Below, in pieces: positions 1 through 8,532 of a stretch of 64,000 nt of DNA (within the stretch, counting starts at the first letter, position 1; the number at the start of each line of letters is the position of its first letter). The notes beneath the pieces were generated by a model. It searched no databases, was not told the DNA's origin, and saw nothing but the letters and a program-made list of their open reading frames with translations. Both the position numbers and the translations under genes were made by a program. Source of the stretch: Candidatus Carbonibacillus altaicus (GTDB lineage: Bacteria; Bacillota; Bacilli; Thermicanales; DSM-22653); the NCBI GenBank assembly GCA_003050645.1, contig PEBX01000005.1:1-64000 (forward strand). Direction: 5' to 3'.

Positions 1-70
1 TGATCCATCACGCGATAAAATATGCATAAATAAAGCATGGACATCACACCAATAGGGGAGGGTAAGTCCG

Positions 71-466
71 ATGATCCGTTATGAATCGCCACTCATCGGC
101 CAGACGTTTACGTTCGGTGAACTGCGGGATCGACTTGAAGAACTGGGGTTTCACCTGAATGAAACCTTTAATTATCGTTTTGGTGCCTTCGATTACGTTC
201 TTGAAAAAAGTAAATCATCGTATGACTATTATCTTCGTCTCACCGTATCGGTGGTCAAAGGCTTCTTAGAGTCAGCCGATGCCGTAGTAAAAATTGAAGA
301 AATCTACGCTATCGGCGCGCTTTATCACCATGGCTTTCAGGATCACCTCGACATTCCTCAACCCTTGCAGAAAAAAGCACAAGAGATCGTAACCGGTCTC
401 CCCCGGCATCTGTCTCGTGCCACGCAGGCACGTACAAACGTCGAGACAGCTTCCACCTCTCTCTAA
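71..466 (+). CDS. YugN-like family protein
   Basis: A 131-residue soluble protein with no signal peptide or membrane segment. The first ~100 residues resemble the YugN-like family of Bacilli in length, in the opening pattern (a short strand, then a helix with DRLEELGF) and in the aromatic-rich centre; its function is unknown. The ATG follows a GGGGAGGG ribosome binding site about 7 nt upstream. The last ~20 residues are Thr/Ser/Ala-rich and probably disordered. It stands alone: the next gene starts 245 bp downstream. The family assignment is from pattern memory and moderately sure; the coding call is firmer because of the start signal and good codon use. Confidence 0.6.
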   Translation: MIRYESPLIGQTFTFGELRDRLEELGFHLNETFNYRFGAFDYVLEKSKSSYDYYLRLTVSVVKGFLESADAVVKIEEIYAIGALYHHGFQDHLDIPQPLQKKAQEIVTGLPRHLSRATQARTNVETASTSL

Positions 467-542
467 CATGCGAACAGTTTTTTGATTATAAAATAAGCCA
501 GCCCAGCGACATCAAAATATCATGTGCTTTCTTGTAAGACAT

Positions 543-590
543 GTTGATGGGAAGAAATGCTGATGGGGAGAAATGTGGATGACATGAACA
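543..590. repeat. 16-bp imperfect tandem repeat
   Basis: Two near-identical 16-bp units (gttgatgggaagaaat at 543-558, gctgatggggagaaat at 559-574) and a decayed third lie upstream of the IclR gene. This is one of many short tandem duplications in the window. Confidence 0.6.
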
Positions 591-608
591 TGTTGCCGGA
601 ACAATGTT

Positions 609-684
609 GTATCGTAACGATACGTTGATGGTTGGTAAGATCCGATGAAACATGGTACGACAAACGCTCCGCCTGGGCGGAGCG
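609..684. promoter_or_regulatory. Two palindromes upstream of the IclR gene (candidate operators)
   Basis: GTATCGT-A-ACGATAC at 609-623 is a perfect 7-bp inverted repeat with a 1-nt centre. CGCTCCGCC-TG-GGCGGAGCG at 665-684 is a perfect 9-bp inverted repeat. Both lie within 105 bp of the ATG at 712. IclR-family proteins often autoregulate through 15-bp-scale palindromes, so the first is the better operator candidate; the second would also form a hairpin just ahead of the ribosome binding site. Confidence 0.45.
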
Positions 685-711
685 CTTGCTTATATTGAAG
701 GGAGCCTCACG

Positions 712-1455
712 ATGGAAGAAGATCGCGCCTCAGTCCGCTCTGTGGAACGGGCCTTAGACGTTCTCCTCATTTTTGCCGAACATCATGAACTGGGACTCAC
801 GGATATCGCCAAACATGCCGGTCTACATAAAAGCACTGTCTTCCGCTTGCTTCACACCTTAGAAAGAAAGGGCTTTATCATTCGTGATGAGTCGACGGAA
901 CGATACCGTCTGGGCTACCGTATCTTAGAGCTTGCAAGCAGCATGCAGCACGGAGATGATCCGTTCCTCCTCGTGCTTCCGGAGATGGAACGTTTGCGTG
1001 ATCTCCTAGAAGAGACGATTAGCCTCTACGTTCGCGACGGTCTCGAACGCGTGCGGGTACAGGCCGTGCAAAGCCAGCAAATTATTCGACGGGTCGCTCC
1101 TGTCGGGCAAAGGCTCCCCCTTTTCGTAGGTGCCTCCAGTAAAATTCTCGTCGCTTTTTCTGACCCGGAAATCTGCAAACAATTGATGCAGGATCCGTCC
1201 TGGCCGCCTGCACTCGACCGCGCTATCTGGCAAAAGACGATCGAAGATATCCGCCGGACAAACGTCGCGATGAGTTTTGAAGAGCGCGAGGAAGGGGTGG
1301 CGGCCATCTCTGTCCCCGTTTTCCGCGCTTCCGGCGAACTCTTTGCAGCGCTCACAGTATCCGGTCCGATTCAGCGGCTTTCCAAAGAAAAGATGGAAGC
1401 GATGATTCCAGAACTCTTTGCCTCGGCAGAAAAAATGAAACGCCTGATCCGTTAA
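712..1455 (+). CDS. IclR family transcriptional regulator
   Basis: A 247-residue DNA-binding regulator. An N-terminal winged helix-turn-helix spans about residues 8-65 (RALDVLLIF at the start, then GLTDIAKHAGLHKSTVFRLL), followed by the ~170-residue IclR effector-binding domain ending in SVPVFRASGELFAALTVSGP. The start at 712 is chosen because AAGGGAG lies 7 nt upstream; an in-frame ATG at 652 adds 20 residues but has no ribosome binding site. It converges with, and overlaps by 4 bp, the oxidoreductase gene on the other strand. By position it probably controls the neighbouring catabolic operon, with its ligand likely a substrate or intermediate. That role is inference; the family is certain. 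Confidence 0.9.
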   Translation: MEEDRASVRSVERALDVLLIFAEHHELGLTDIAKHAGLHKSTVFRLLHTLERKGFIIRDESTERYRLGYRILELASSMQHGDDPFLLVLPEMERLRDLLEETISLYVRDGLERVRVQAVQSQQIIRRVAPVGQRLPLFVGASSKILVAFSDPEICKQLMQDPSWPPALDRAIWQKTIEDIRRTNVAMSFEEREEGVAAISVPVFRASGELFAALTVSGPIQRLSKEKMEAMIPELFASAEKMKRLIR

Positions 1456-1466
1456 TCGATCAGGCG
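1441..1466. terminator. Bidirectional terminator-like hairpin inside two overlapping stop codons
   Basis: CGCCTGATC (1441-1449) and GATCAGGCG (1458-1466) form a perfect 9-bp stem with an 8-nt loop that holds both convergent stop codons. On the minus strand the stem is followed by TTTCATTTTTTC, as in an intrinsic terminator. The plus-strand side lacks a good T-run. Confidence 0.6.
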
Positions 1467-2639
1467 TTCAAACGCATGGATAAGAACGCCCCGCGCGTGC
1501 ATCCGCTCCATATACATCTCACCCGGCACACTGAGCTCCGGAGGAAGTGCGCCTTTTTTTTCGATCTCGCCGCATGCGAGCATCTCGGCCACGACTGCTA
1601 GAGAATAAGCCGTAGTCTGAGCCATGGCTGTTACATTTTTGTGCCGATCACGAAAGGTAACCGTCTCGTAGCGCCGTTCACGACGATGGCCTTGTACTGT
1701 ACCGCGAACTTGCACGCGCAGCAGCACGACATCATCGTCGTCACCCAGATCCAGTTCTTTTTTCAGCATCGTTAACAGCACATCGCGCGGGCGAACTGCT
1801 CCCTGTACCGATTCGATCTCGACCGTTCGTTCTCGATTAAAAAATCCCAGCGTCTTTAAAAGTTGCATCCGCTCGGCATGGCCGGGATAACGAACGGTTT
1901 TATACATAAGATTGTGAGCATGCTGAAACGTGTCGATGAGCGTGGACGTACCACCGGCAGTATGAAAGGCTTCCAGCGGACCGAATTGCGGGAAATAAAC
2001 GGTCTCGATTTCGCTGAGAGCAGGGACGCGCACGCGCTGACCGTCGCGAATGATCTCCGAGTCATCTTCATAGTGATCGAACAGGCCTTCCAAGGAAAAA
2101 ACATGCGCATACCCGAACGGCGGTTTGGGTCTTTGGGGAATCCCCCCTACATAAATCTCTATGGCCTCGATCGTCTCCAAATCGCGCGCCCCGTGCCCCG
2201 CGAGCACATTGATCATGCCTGGGGCCACGCCCACATCGGGGATGAGCGTCACGCCTTTGGCCCGCGCAACCTCCGAAAGAGCCAGTACGCGCTCAGTGAC
2301 ACCCATGATATGTCCACCGAGATCAGTGTAATGAACACCCGCTTCGACTGCGGCATGTGCCACCTTTTCGTTAAAAGTAAAGTATAAAGCATTTAATACG
2401 ACATTGTGCGCCTCTAACGCGCTGACAATAGCAGTTTCATCGCTTGCATCAAGTGTTCGCGTTTGCAGGCGATGGAGCGCCTCACGCCCCATGGTCTCCG
2501 CGATTTCTTCAGTCGCAGCAAGGAGTGCCTCTTCCCGAACATCGGCCAGTGTCACCGTTTGCTCCGGTGTTTCTAACAGGGCGCGTGCCGCCACGCGCCC
2601 CATCTTGCCCGCACCGAGAACGATAAAACGATCCCCCAT
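1452..2639 (-). CDS. Saccharopine dehydrogenase family oxidoreductase (lysine 6-dehydrogenase-like)
   Basis: A 395-residue NAD(P)-dependent oxidoreductase. The N-terminal Rossmann fold starts VLGAGKMGRVAARAL, and the C-terminal domain is of the saccharopine-dehydrogenase type, with DVGVAPGM and FHTAGGTSTL segments like those in bacterial L-lysine 6-dehydrogenases. Family enzymes oxidise the epsilon-amino group of lysine to the semialdehyde; the exact substrate here is not proven. ATG at 2639 is preferred (AAAGGAT 6 nt upstream); an ATG at 2669 overlaps the upstream gene but lacks a ribosome binding site. It is the last gene of the operon, 26 nt after the aldehyde dehydrogenase, so a dehydrogenase that makes a semialdehyde sits beside one that could consume it. 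Confidence 0.8.
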   Translation of the reverse strand: MGDRFIVLGAGKMGRVAARALLETPEQTVTLADVREEALLAATEEIAETMGREALHRLQTRTLDASDETAIVSALEAHNVVLNALYFTFNEKVAHAAVEAGVHYTDLGGHIMGVTERVLALSEVARAKGVTLIPDVGVAPGMINVLAGHGARDLETIEAIEIYVGGIPQRPKPPFGYAHVFSLEGLFDHYEDDSEIIRDGQRVRVPALSEIETVYFPQFGPLEAFHTAGGTSTLIDTFQHAHNLMYKTVRYPGHAERMQLLKTLGFFNRERTVEIESVQGAVRPRDVLLTMLKKELDLGDDDDVVLLRVQVRGTVQGHRRERRYETVTFRDRHKNVTAMAQTTAYSLAVVAEMLACGEIEKKGALPPELSVPGEMYMERMHARGVLIHAFERLID

Positions 2640-2665
2640 GGACTCATCCTTTCTCTTGTCGCTTA

Positions 2666-4168
2666 TCATTCATCATACGAAACATCGATTTGTGCCCGCT
2701 GCAATTTGCCACTGTAGTCAACATAGATGCTCTTCCACTCCGTAAATACATCGAGCGCTTGAATACCGGAATCACGGTGACCGTTTCCAGTCATCTTCGA
2801 CCCCCCAAATGGCAAGTGAATCTCTGCACCCGTCGTGCCGGCGTTGACGTAGACGATGCCCGTATCCAGCTCTTGCATAGCGCGAAAAACGCGATTCACG
2901 TCACGTGTAAAGATAGAGCTGGAAAGCCCGTACATGACATCGTTATTGATTTCAATCGCTTCTTCCAGACTGCGAATCGGAATAATAGAGAGGACCGGGC
3001 CGAAGATTTCTTCCTGGGCAATACGTGCGTTCGCCGGTACATCGGTAAACAAAGTGGGGGCATAATAATACCCCCCTGTGTATTCCGCTTCTACCAGCGG
3101 ATGACCGCCGATTAAGAGCCGGGCACCTTCTTGCTGACCGATTTCGACGTAATGGTGAATCTTTTCCAGTGCCCCCCGGTTGATGACCGGACCGACGCGC
3201 ACCGCCTCATCCAAACCGGATCCTACTTTTAAACTGCGGATACCGTCTAGGAGGCGCTTTTCCAATGCTTCTTTGACTTCGACATGAACGAGGACACGGC
3301 TACAGGCCGTACAGCGCTGCCCGCTCGTCCCGTAGGCGCACCAGAGGATAGCTTCTGTGGCCAGATCGAGATCAGCATCTTCCATGACGATAACCGCATT
3401 TTTGCCGCCCATCTCCAGAGACACCCGTTTGATCAGGCGTCCCCCGCGCTCCGCAATCGTTCGACCGACTTCCGTTGAGCCCGTAAAGGAAATGACTTTA
3501 ATTTTCGGATGTTCAACCATGTAGATCGCGTCTCCACCACTTACGTAAACAACGTTGAAGACCCCTTGGGGAAACCCTGCTTCGATCACCAGCCGGGAGA
3601 GGGCATCGGCCATAAGCGGCGTCTCACTGGCCGGTTTCCAGATCACCGCATTCCCAGAAACGAGCGCCGGAAAAGCCTTCCAGGTGGCGATGGCGATCGG
3701 AAAATTCCAAGGTGTGATCAAACCGACGACCCCGATCGGCGCGCGTACACTCATGGCGAATTTATCAGGCAGTTCTGCTGGGGTCGTCTGACCGAATAAC
3801 CTCCGGCCTTCGCCAGCCATATAAAACGCCATATCGATGCCTTCCTGAACTTCCCCGCGGGCTTCATCAATCGGTTTACCGTTTTCCAGCGTCAACAAGC
3901 GGGAGAGCTTTTCCTTATCGCGTCGGAGAAGCGCCCCGAGACGGTACAAATACTCCGCCCGCTTGGGAGCCGGTACGCGCTTAAATGCCTTCTGGGCCCG
4001 TTCTGCCGCCTCAACGGCACGATCGATCACTTCTTCCTGTCCAAACCAGACCTCTGCCAACGCTTCACCGGTCGCTGGATTGATGACCGGTTTAAACGCG
4101 CCCGGTAGATCATCGACAAACGTTCCATCGATCATGGGATACACTTTATCCGGATAGAGTCGTTCCAT
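2666..4168 (-). CDS. NAD(P)-dependent aldehyde dehydrogenase
   Basis: A 500-residue, full-length member of the aldehyde dehydrogenase superfamily that oxidises an aldehyde to its acid. The cofactor motif FTGSTEVG, the general-base Glu in SLEMGGKN (about residue 250) and the nucleophile Cys in GQRCTACSR (about residue 284) are all present. The start at 4168 has AAGGAGG 8 nt upstream and lies 23 bp inside the end of the ThDP-enzyme gene, indicating translational coupling. The open frame extends far upstream but that part is not protein-like. Given its neighbours, the substrate may be an amino-adipate or glutarate semialdehyde, or the product of the ThDP decarboxylase; this is inference. Confidence 0.9.
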   Translation of the reverse strand: MERLYPDKVYPMIDGTFVDDLPGAFKPVINPATGEALAEVWFGQEEVIDRAVEAAERAQKAFKRVPAPKRAEYLYRLGALLRRDKEKLSRLLTLENGKPIDEARGEVQEGIDMAFYMAGEGRRLFGQTTPAELPDKFAMSVRAPIGVVGLITPWNFPIAIATWKAFPALVSGNAVIWKPASETPLMADALSRLVIEAGFPQGVFNVVYVSGGDAIYMVEHPKIKVISFTGSTEVGRTIAERGGRLIKRVSLEMGGKNAVIVMEDADLDLATEAILWCAYGTSGQRCTACSRVLVHVEVKEALEKRLLDGIRSLKVGSGLDEAVRVGPVINRGALEKIHHYVEIGQQEGARLLIGGHPLVEAEYTGGYYYAPTLFTDVPANARIAQEEIFGPVLSIIPIRSLEEAIEINNDVMYGLSSSIFTRDVNRVFRAMQELDTGIVYVNAGTTGAEIHLPFGGSKMTGNGHRDSGIQALDVFTEWKSIYVDYSGKLQRAQIDVSYDE

Positions 4169-5894
4169 TTTCTTTTCCTCCTTCCAGCTCTTCCAACCAG
4201 CGTCCGACGCTAATCTCGTCGGGTGGTACGATAACATCGAGAACGACCGGCAACCCTTGTGTTCCTCGGGCGCGCTCGAGCCCAAAGGCCCAGGCTTCCG
4301 CAAACGCATCCGGCCGCTCGACGCGCCGTCCCAGCGCTCCCATACTTTCAGCCATAGCGGCAAAATTAACGGTCGAAAGTTCGGTCGCCATAACCCGTCC
4401 CGGGTAAGCATGAGCCTGGTGCTGCCGTATCGTTCCGTACAGTGCATTATTAAAAACCACCACCAACACATTGAGGTGGTAGCGCACGGCCGTCGCGATT
4501 TCCTGAACCGTCATCATCAAACCGCCATCCCCGGCAAACACAATGACCGGTCGAGCAGGGTCTGCCCATTTGGCCCCCAACGCCGCCGGTAACCCATAAC
4601 CCATAGCCCCCGAAGTCGGAGCAATCTGCCGACGATGTACCGTAAACGGAAGATAACGATGGATCCATCCTGCAAAGTTACCGGCATCATTTGCAATAAC
4701 CGCATTTTCCGGAAGGTTTTCACTGATGGTTTGCATGATGGAAGCATACACAGACGGTTTAGGTGGATATTGAAGCGACTTTAGATAAGCTTCTTTAACG
4801 GTGCTACACCACCGTTCGCGCACGCGTATCGCGCTTGCGTCGGGAGTAAACGTTGAATCTGTAATCGCTTCCAAAAACGTTTTCAGATCAAATGCACCGC
4901 TTAACGCGGCTTCCGGATAACGCGCCAAAACCGCAGGATCGCGTTCGATGTGAATGAGCCTTTGATGGGGATGCGGCAAGGTGTAACCTTGCGTCGTCAC
5001 CTCACTGAGCCGCGTGCCAAGGGCGATCCAGAGATCGACTTCAGAGAGATGTTCGGCGATCATCGAAGGCGTCCCCAGACCGAGGTGTCCGGCGTAACAT
5101 GCATGCTCAGCCGGAAAACTATCCTGTCGGCGAAAAGCTGCGTAAACTGGTATCTGATGAATGCTCGCCCACGACGCCAAAAGCTCACGTGCGCCGCTTA
5201 AGCGCACACCGCCTCCCGCAATCACCGCCGGCCTTCTGGATTCGCGGAGCAACGTATAAAACGCATCGATAAACATTCTATCCGGGCCGCCGTACACGAT
5301 TGGCGTCTCAAAAGAAAGAAGAGACGTTCGGGGGGACATCGGATGAGGCATACCTACCCCATCCGGTTTCATATCATCTGATTTCATATCGACGGAATCG
5401 AGAAAAACATCTTCCGGTACGATGAGCACGACCGGGCCCGGCCGACCGCTCACCGCTTCTTGATAAGCACGACGTATAAACCAGGCGAGACGTTCTCCCT
5501 GCCCGACTTCTACCACCCATTTCGCCAGCGGTCGAAACATCCCGAGCAGGTCGACTTCTTGAAATGCTTCACGGTCTTTATCTTTCCGATCTACCTGACC
5601 GAGTACGACGATAAGCGGTGTAGAATCACTTCTAGCCGTGTGCACACCGATGGCCAGATTCCCAGCGCCAACGGCCCTGGTTGCCATTACCACGGCAGGT
5701 CGACCGCTCATCTTGGCATACCCTTCGGCCATAAATGCTGCACCGCTTTCATGACGAAATGTAAGTGTCGTCATGTCGCGAGCATCATACAGCGCATCCA
5801 GCACCTCTAAAAAGCTTTCCCCGGGGACGGTTGTCACCAGTTCAATGCCCAGTGCCTGTAACGTACGCACCATCGCCCGTCCGGCCGTCGTCAT
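4146..5894 (-). CDS. Thiamine-diphosphate-dependent enzyme (acetolactate synthase/benzoylformate decarboxylase family)
   Basis: A 582-residue ThDP enzyme with three domains: an N-terminal PYR domain with catalytic Glu49 in RHESGAAF, a central domain, and a C-terminal PP domain with the metal/ThDP motif GDGG near residue 453 followed by FNN about 27 residues on. Family members decarboxylate 2-oxo acids or join them to a second molecule; the substrate cannot be read from sequence. It heads an operon with the aldehyde dehydrogenase and the lysine-dehydrogenase-like gene, which suggests decarboxylation of a 2-oxo acid to an aldehyde. ATG at 5894 has GAGAGG 8 nt upstream; a GTG at 5903 is an alternative. 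A perfect cre match lies about 290 bp upstream. Confidence 0.85.
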   Translation of the reverse strand: MTTAGRAMVRTLQALGIELVTTVPGESFLEVLDALYDARDMTTLTFRHESGAAFMAEGYAKMSGRPAVVMATRAVGAGNLAIGVHTARSDSTPLIVVLGQVDRKDKDREAFQEVDLLGMFRPLAKWVVEVGQGERLAWFIRRAYQEAVSGRPGPVVLIVPEDVFLDSVDMKSDDMKPDGVGMPHPMSPRTSLLSFETPIVYGGPDRMFIDAFYTLLRESRRPAVIAGGGVRLSGARELLASWASIHQIPVYAAFRRQDSFPAEHACYAGHLGLGTPSMIAEHLSEVDLWIALGTRLSEVTTQGYTLPHPHQRLIHIERDPAVLARYPEAALSGAFDLKTFLEAITDSTFTPDASAIRVRERWCSTVKEAYLKSLQYPPKPSVYASIMQTISENLPENAVIANDAGNFAGWIHRYLPFTVHRRQIAPTSGAMGYGLPAALGAKWADPARPVIVFAGDGGLMMTVQEIATAVRYHLNVLVVVFNNALYGTIRQHQAHAYPGRVMATELSTVNFAAMAESMGALGRRVERPDAFAEAWAFGLERARGTQGLPVVLDVIVPPDEISVGRWLEELEGGKENGTTLSG

Positions 5895-6181
5895 GTGCGT
5901 CACCTCTCACCTCAAGCGATGCGCAAAAACGTTTCTTTCCATTCTTCTCCCAAAGTCTTTCCTCATGCTTCTTCCCCAAATGTGTGCCTACCTCAACCGG
6001 ACAGCTACCGTCTTTACTGTCTCCTCTAGACTGTTCTCACCTTCAGGTTACTACCGTGACACCCAAACTGCGCGCATGGAGACGTTAACAGCGCCTGGTA
6101 ATCATCAAAGCGTTCATACGTTCCATATTGCTTTTATTATTTAAAAAACAAGGCAATTAAGTTTAATATGCTACCATTTTA

Positions 6182-6196
6182 ATGCAAACGCTCTCA
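6182..6196 (+). promoter_or_regulatory. Candidate CcpA cre site upstream of the ThDP operon
   Basis: ATGCAAACGCTCTCA fits every defined position of the Bacillus cre consensus WTGNAANCGNWNNCW. It lies ~290 bp upstream of the first gene of the minus-strand catabolic operon, suggesting carbon catabolite control. Confidence 0.55.
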
Positions 6197-6264
6197 AGTG
6201 TCAAGATTAAATGCCGATATTTCATGATCTTACTAACGTTTCCGATTTTCCATAATCCACATCT

Positions 6265-6323
6265 AAATAAAAAAAGGCCGTTCCCTCCCCCGCATTGATG
6301 TCAATGATAGGGTAGAACAGCCC
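6265..6323 (-). terminator. Probable Rho-independent terminator of acsA
   Basis: On the minus strand GGCTGTTC pairs with GAACGGCC (one G-U pair), enclosing a smaller CCC/GGG helix, and is followed by TTTTTTTATTT. It lies about 100 nt after the acsA stop codon. Confidence 0.5.
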
Positions 6324-6420
6324 GCGTATGCCTAGTCGATGAAGAATTCCTCGTGAATCACCTATGACGCGCTTCTAAACCAAATGTACACATTGTCTTC
6401 TACCAGTCGTAGAGGCAACA

Positions 6421-8178
6421 CTATTTTTCCATCGTCGAGAGATCCCCTGTCGGAAGCCCCAGCTCCCAAGCCTTGAGCACGCGGCGCATAATCTTTCCAC
6501 TCCGCGTCTTCGGTAAAGAATCTTTAAACTCCAATTCACGCGGCGCTGCATGCGCGGCCAGCCCTTTTTTCACAAATTGCTTGAGTTCCTCGGCCAGCGC
6601 ATCGGACGGCGTGTAACCGGCGCGAAGCGCCACAAACGCTTTGATGATCTCACCGCGCACAGGATCGGGTTTACCGATAACCGCAGCCTCTGCCACAGCC
6701 GGATGTTCAACGAGCTTGCTTTCCACTTCAAACGGACCGACCCGCTCTCCGGCGGTCATGATAACGTCATCGGAGCGACCTTGGAACCAGATATACCCGT
6801 CCTCGTCCATCTTCGCCACGTCACCGGAGAGATACCATCCCGGGAATTTGAAGTATTCATTGTATTTCGCTTCATTCTTCCATATTTTACGCATCATCGC
6901 CGGCCACGGCGTCTTGATACAGAGATTACCGACTTCGCCACGCGGCACTTCCTGTCCGTTATCATCGAGTATCGCCGCTTGAATGCCAGGGAAGGGCCGC
7001 CCCATCGAACCGGGTTTAAGCGGCATTGATGGGTAGTTGGCAATGAGCTGTCCGCCCGTTTCCGTCATCCACCAGTTATCATGGATGCGTTGTCCGTACG
7101 CTTTCATTCCCCAACGCACGACCTCGGCGTTGAGCGGCTCACCCACACTTAAGATGTGCCGCACGCTGGAGAGATCGTATTTTTTTATAACGTCTTCGCC
7201 GGCACCCATCAACATGCGGAAGGCGGTCGGCGCACTGTACCAGATCGTGACCTTATATTTTTCGATCGTGCCATACCAGTCGTCCGGATTAAAACGTCCG
7301 CCGCGCACGACGGTCGTGACACCGTTTAACCACGGAGAGAAGACTCCGTAGCTCGTACCGGTCACCCACCCTGGATCGGCCGTACACCAGTAAATATCTT
7401 CGTCTTTAAAATCGAGCACCCACTTTCCCGTCTGATAGTGGTGAATCATAGCGTTATGCACATGATAGACACCTTTGGGCTTCCCCGTCGAACCGGAAGT
7501 ATAGTGGAGGATCAGGCCGTCTTCGCGATCGACCCAGGTGATTTCAAAGTCGGACGAGGCCTTTTCCACTTCGGCATCATAGCTGTAAAAGGTCGTGCCG
7601 GCATCGGTTTCGGGTACATCATCCGGCCGCGCCCCCACCAGAATAACGTGTTTGAGATGCGGAAGATCTTTATACGGTACGCGCGGGAGAAGCTCGGGCG
7701 TCGTGACGATGGCCACCGCTTCGCTATTTTCCAGCCGATCCTTGACCGCCTGCTCCATAAACGCTTCAAACAAAGGTCCGGCCACCGCGCCGATCTTAAT
7801 AATACCGAAGAGGCTTACATACGTCTCCGGACTGCGCGGTAAAAAGATAAAGACGCGATCGCCTTTTTGAATGCCCATGCCTTGGAGAACATTGGCAAAA
7901 CGATCGGTGAGCGTTTTCATCTCGGCAAATGTATACGACTCATCGCGGTTTCCATCGCTATAATAAAGTGCGATTTTGTCTTTTTTATCGCCGAGTGCAT
8001 GCCGGTCGATCGCTTCATAGGCCATATTGACCTTTCCAGTCGTGTACCAGCTGAAATTTTTTTCTACATCTTCCCAGCGAAACGAGCGATACGCTTCTTC
8101 GTAATCGGGCATATTTGCATTTTTCACGGTCGGCATTAAACGTTCTTCCTGCATCTTGGCATCCGTATGTTCGCTCAT
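6421..8178 (-). CDS. acsA: Acetyl-CoA synthetase (acetate-CoA ligase)
   Basis: About 585 residues, close to the Bacillus AcsA length. It converts acetate, ATP and CoA to acetyl-CoA. AMP-binding motif TSGSTGKPKG near residue 224, the adenylate-domain segment WWMTETGG, and the C-terminal PKTRSGKIMRR, whose lysine is the acetylation target in this family. The start is uncertain: ATG 8178 has only a G-rich weak site next to it, while a consensus AAGGAGG lies 75 nt upstream beyond a hairpin (see findings); ATG 8235 adds 19 unusual residues. The gene follows the symporter genes in the same direction, so uptake and activation of acetate are next to each other. AcuABC-type regulators are not in the window. 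Confidence 0.93.
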   Translation of the reverse strand: MSEHTDAKMQEERLMPTVKNANMPDYEEAYRSFRWEDVEKNFSWYTTGKVNMAYEAIDRHALGDKKDKIALYYSDGNRDESYTFAEMKTLTDRFANVLQGMGIQKGDRVFIFLPRSPETYVSLFGIIKIGAVAGPLFEAFMEQAVKDRLENSEAVAIVTTPELLPRVPYKDLPHLKHVILVGARPDDVPETDAGTTFYSYDAEVEKASSDFEITWVDREDGLILHYTSGSTGKPKGVYHVHNAMIHHYQTGKWVLDFKDEDIYWCTADPGWVTGTSYGVFSPWLNGVTTVVRGGRFNPDDWYGTIEKYKVTIWYSAPTAFRMLMGAGEDVIKKYDLSSVRHILSVGEPLNAEVVRWGMKAYGQRIHDNWWMTETGGQLIANYPSMPLKPGSMGRPFPGIQAAILDDNGQEVPRGEVGNLCIKTPWPAMMRKIWKNEAKYNEYFKFPGWYLSGDVAKMDEDGYIWFQGRSDDVIMTAGERVGPFEVESKLVEHPAVAEAAVIGKPDPVRGEIIKAFVALRAGYTPSDALAEELKQFVKKGLAAHAAPRELEFKDSLPKTRSGKIMRRVLKAWELGLPTGDLSTMEK

Positions 8179-8180
8179 GG

Positions 8181-8260
8181 TAAGCCCCGCCCCAAAAAGC
8201 ATGCTGTTTTGCGCACGATGCGCAAGACACACCATGCCTTGGGCGGGTCAACACCTCCTT
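8181..8260 (-). promoter_or_regulatory. Structured acsA leader with distant Shine-Dalgarno
   Basis: On the minus strand, AAGGAGG (8254-8260) is followed by CCCGCCC (8241-8247), which can pair with GGGCGGG (8186-8192). Inside this helix is a second perfect one, TTGCGCA/TGCGCAA (8209-8215/8219-8225, 3-nt loop). ATG 8178 lies 7 nt past the outer helix. The helix may bring the Shine-Dalgarno close to the start codon. Confidence 0.45.
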
Positions 8261-8393
8261 ATGCTTGAATATTAGATTATGACTTTTCGCTCCAAATCCG
8301 TTTGCGCCTTACGCTCTTTAAGAAAAACTTCTGGTAAACATAACATAAGACGCCGCTTACACCATTCAATCTTGCGCCCGATGATAAAGCATG

Positions 8394-8422
8394 ATAATAA
8401 AACATAATAATTCTTAAATCAA
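8394..8422 (-). promoter_or_regulatory. Sigma-A-type promoter of acsA
   Basis: On the minus strand TTGATT (8417-8422), a 17-nt spacer and TATTAT (8394-8399). Transcription would start about 210 nt before ATG 8178, giving room for the structured leader. Confidence 0.6.
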
Positions 8423-8470
8423 GGCGATTTCGTCTCATCGGATGAGCCTATTTTAACACAATCTTTCCAT

Positions 8471-8506
8471 TAAATCTAGCCATAAAACTAGCCGTAAAAT
8501 CTAGCG
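8471..8506. repeat. 12-bp tandem repeat, three imperfect copies
   Basis: taaatctagcca, taaaactagccg and taaaatctagcg follow one another, just downstream of the symporter stop codon. Confidence 0.6.
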
Positions 8507-8532
8507 AGCGGACAACCTTTTCCCAAGATCAC

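Larger units (their letters stand above)
5895..6420. other. Intergenic region, 526 bp, promoter side of the ThDP operon and 3' side of acsA
   Basis: No credible gene is seen. It holds the acsA terminator (about 6265-6323), a perfect cre match (6182-6196) and AT-rich sequence around 6120-6180 that could contain the operon promoter, although no convincing -35/-10 pair was found. Confidence 0.6.

Noticed and set aside
1863-2387. 174-residue plus-strand open frame
   Set aside because: Antisense to the saccharopine-dehydrogenase-like gene; no ribosome binding site and no recognisable domain.
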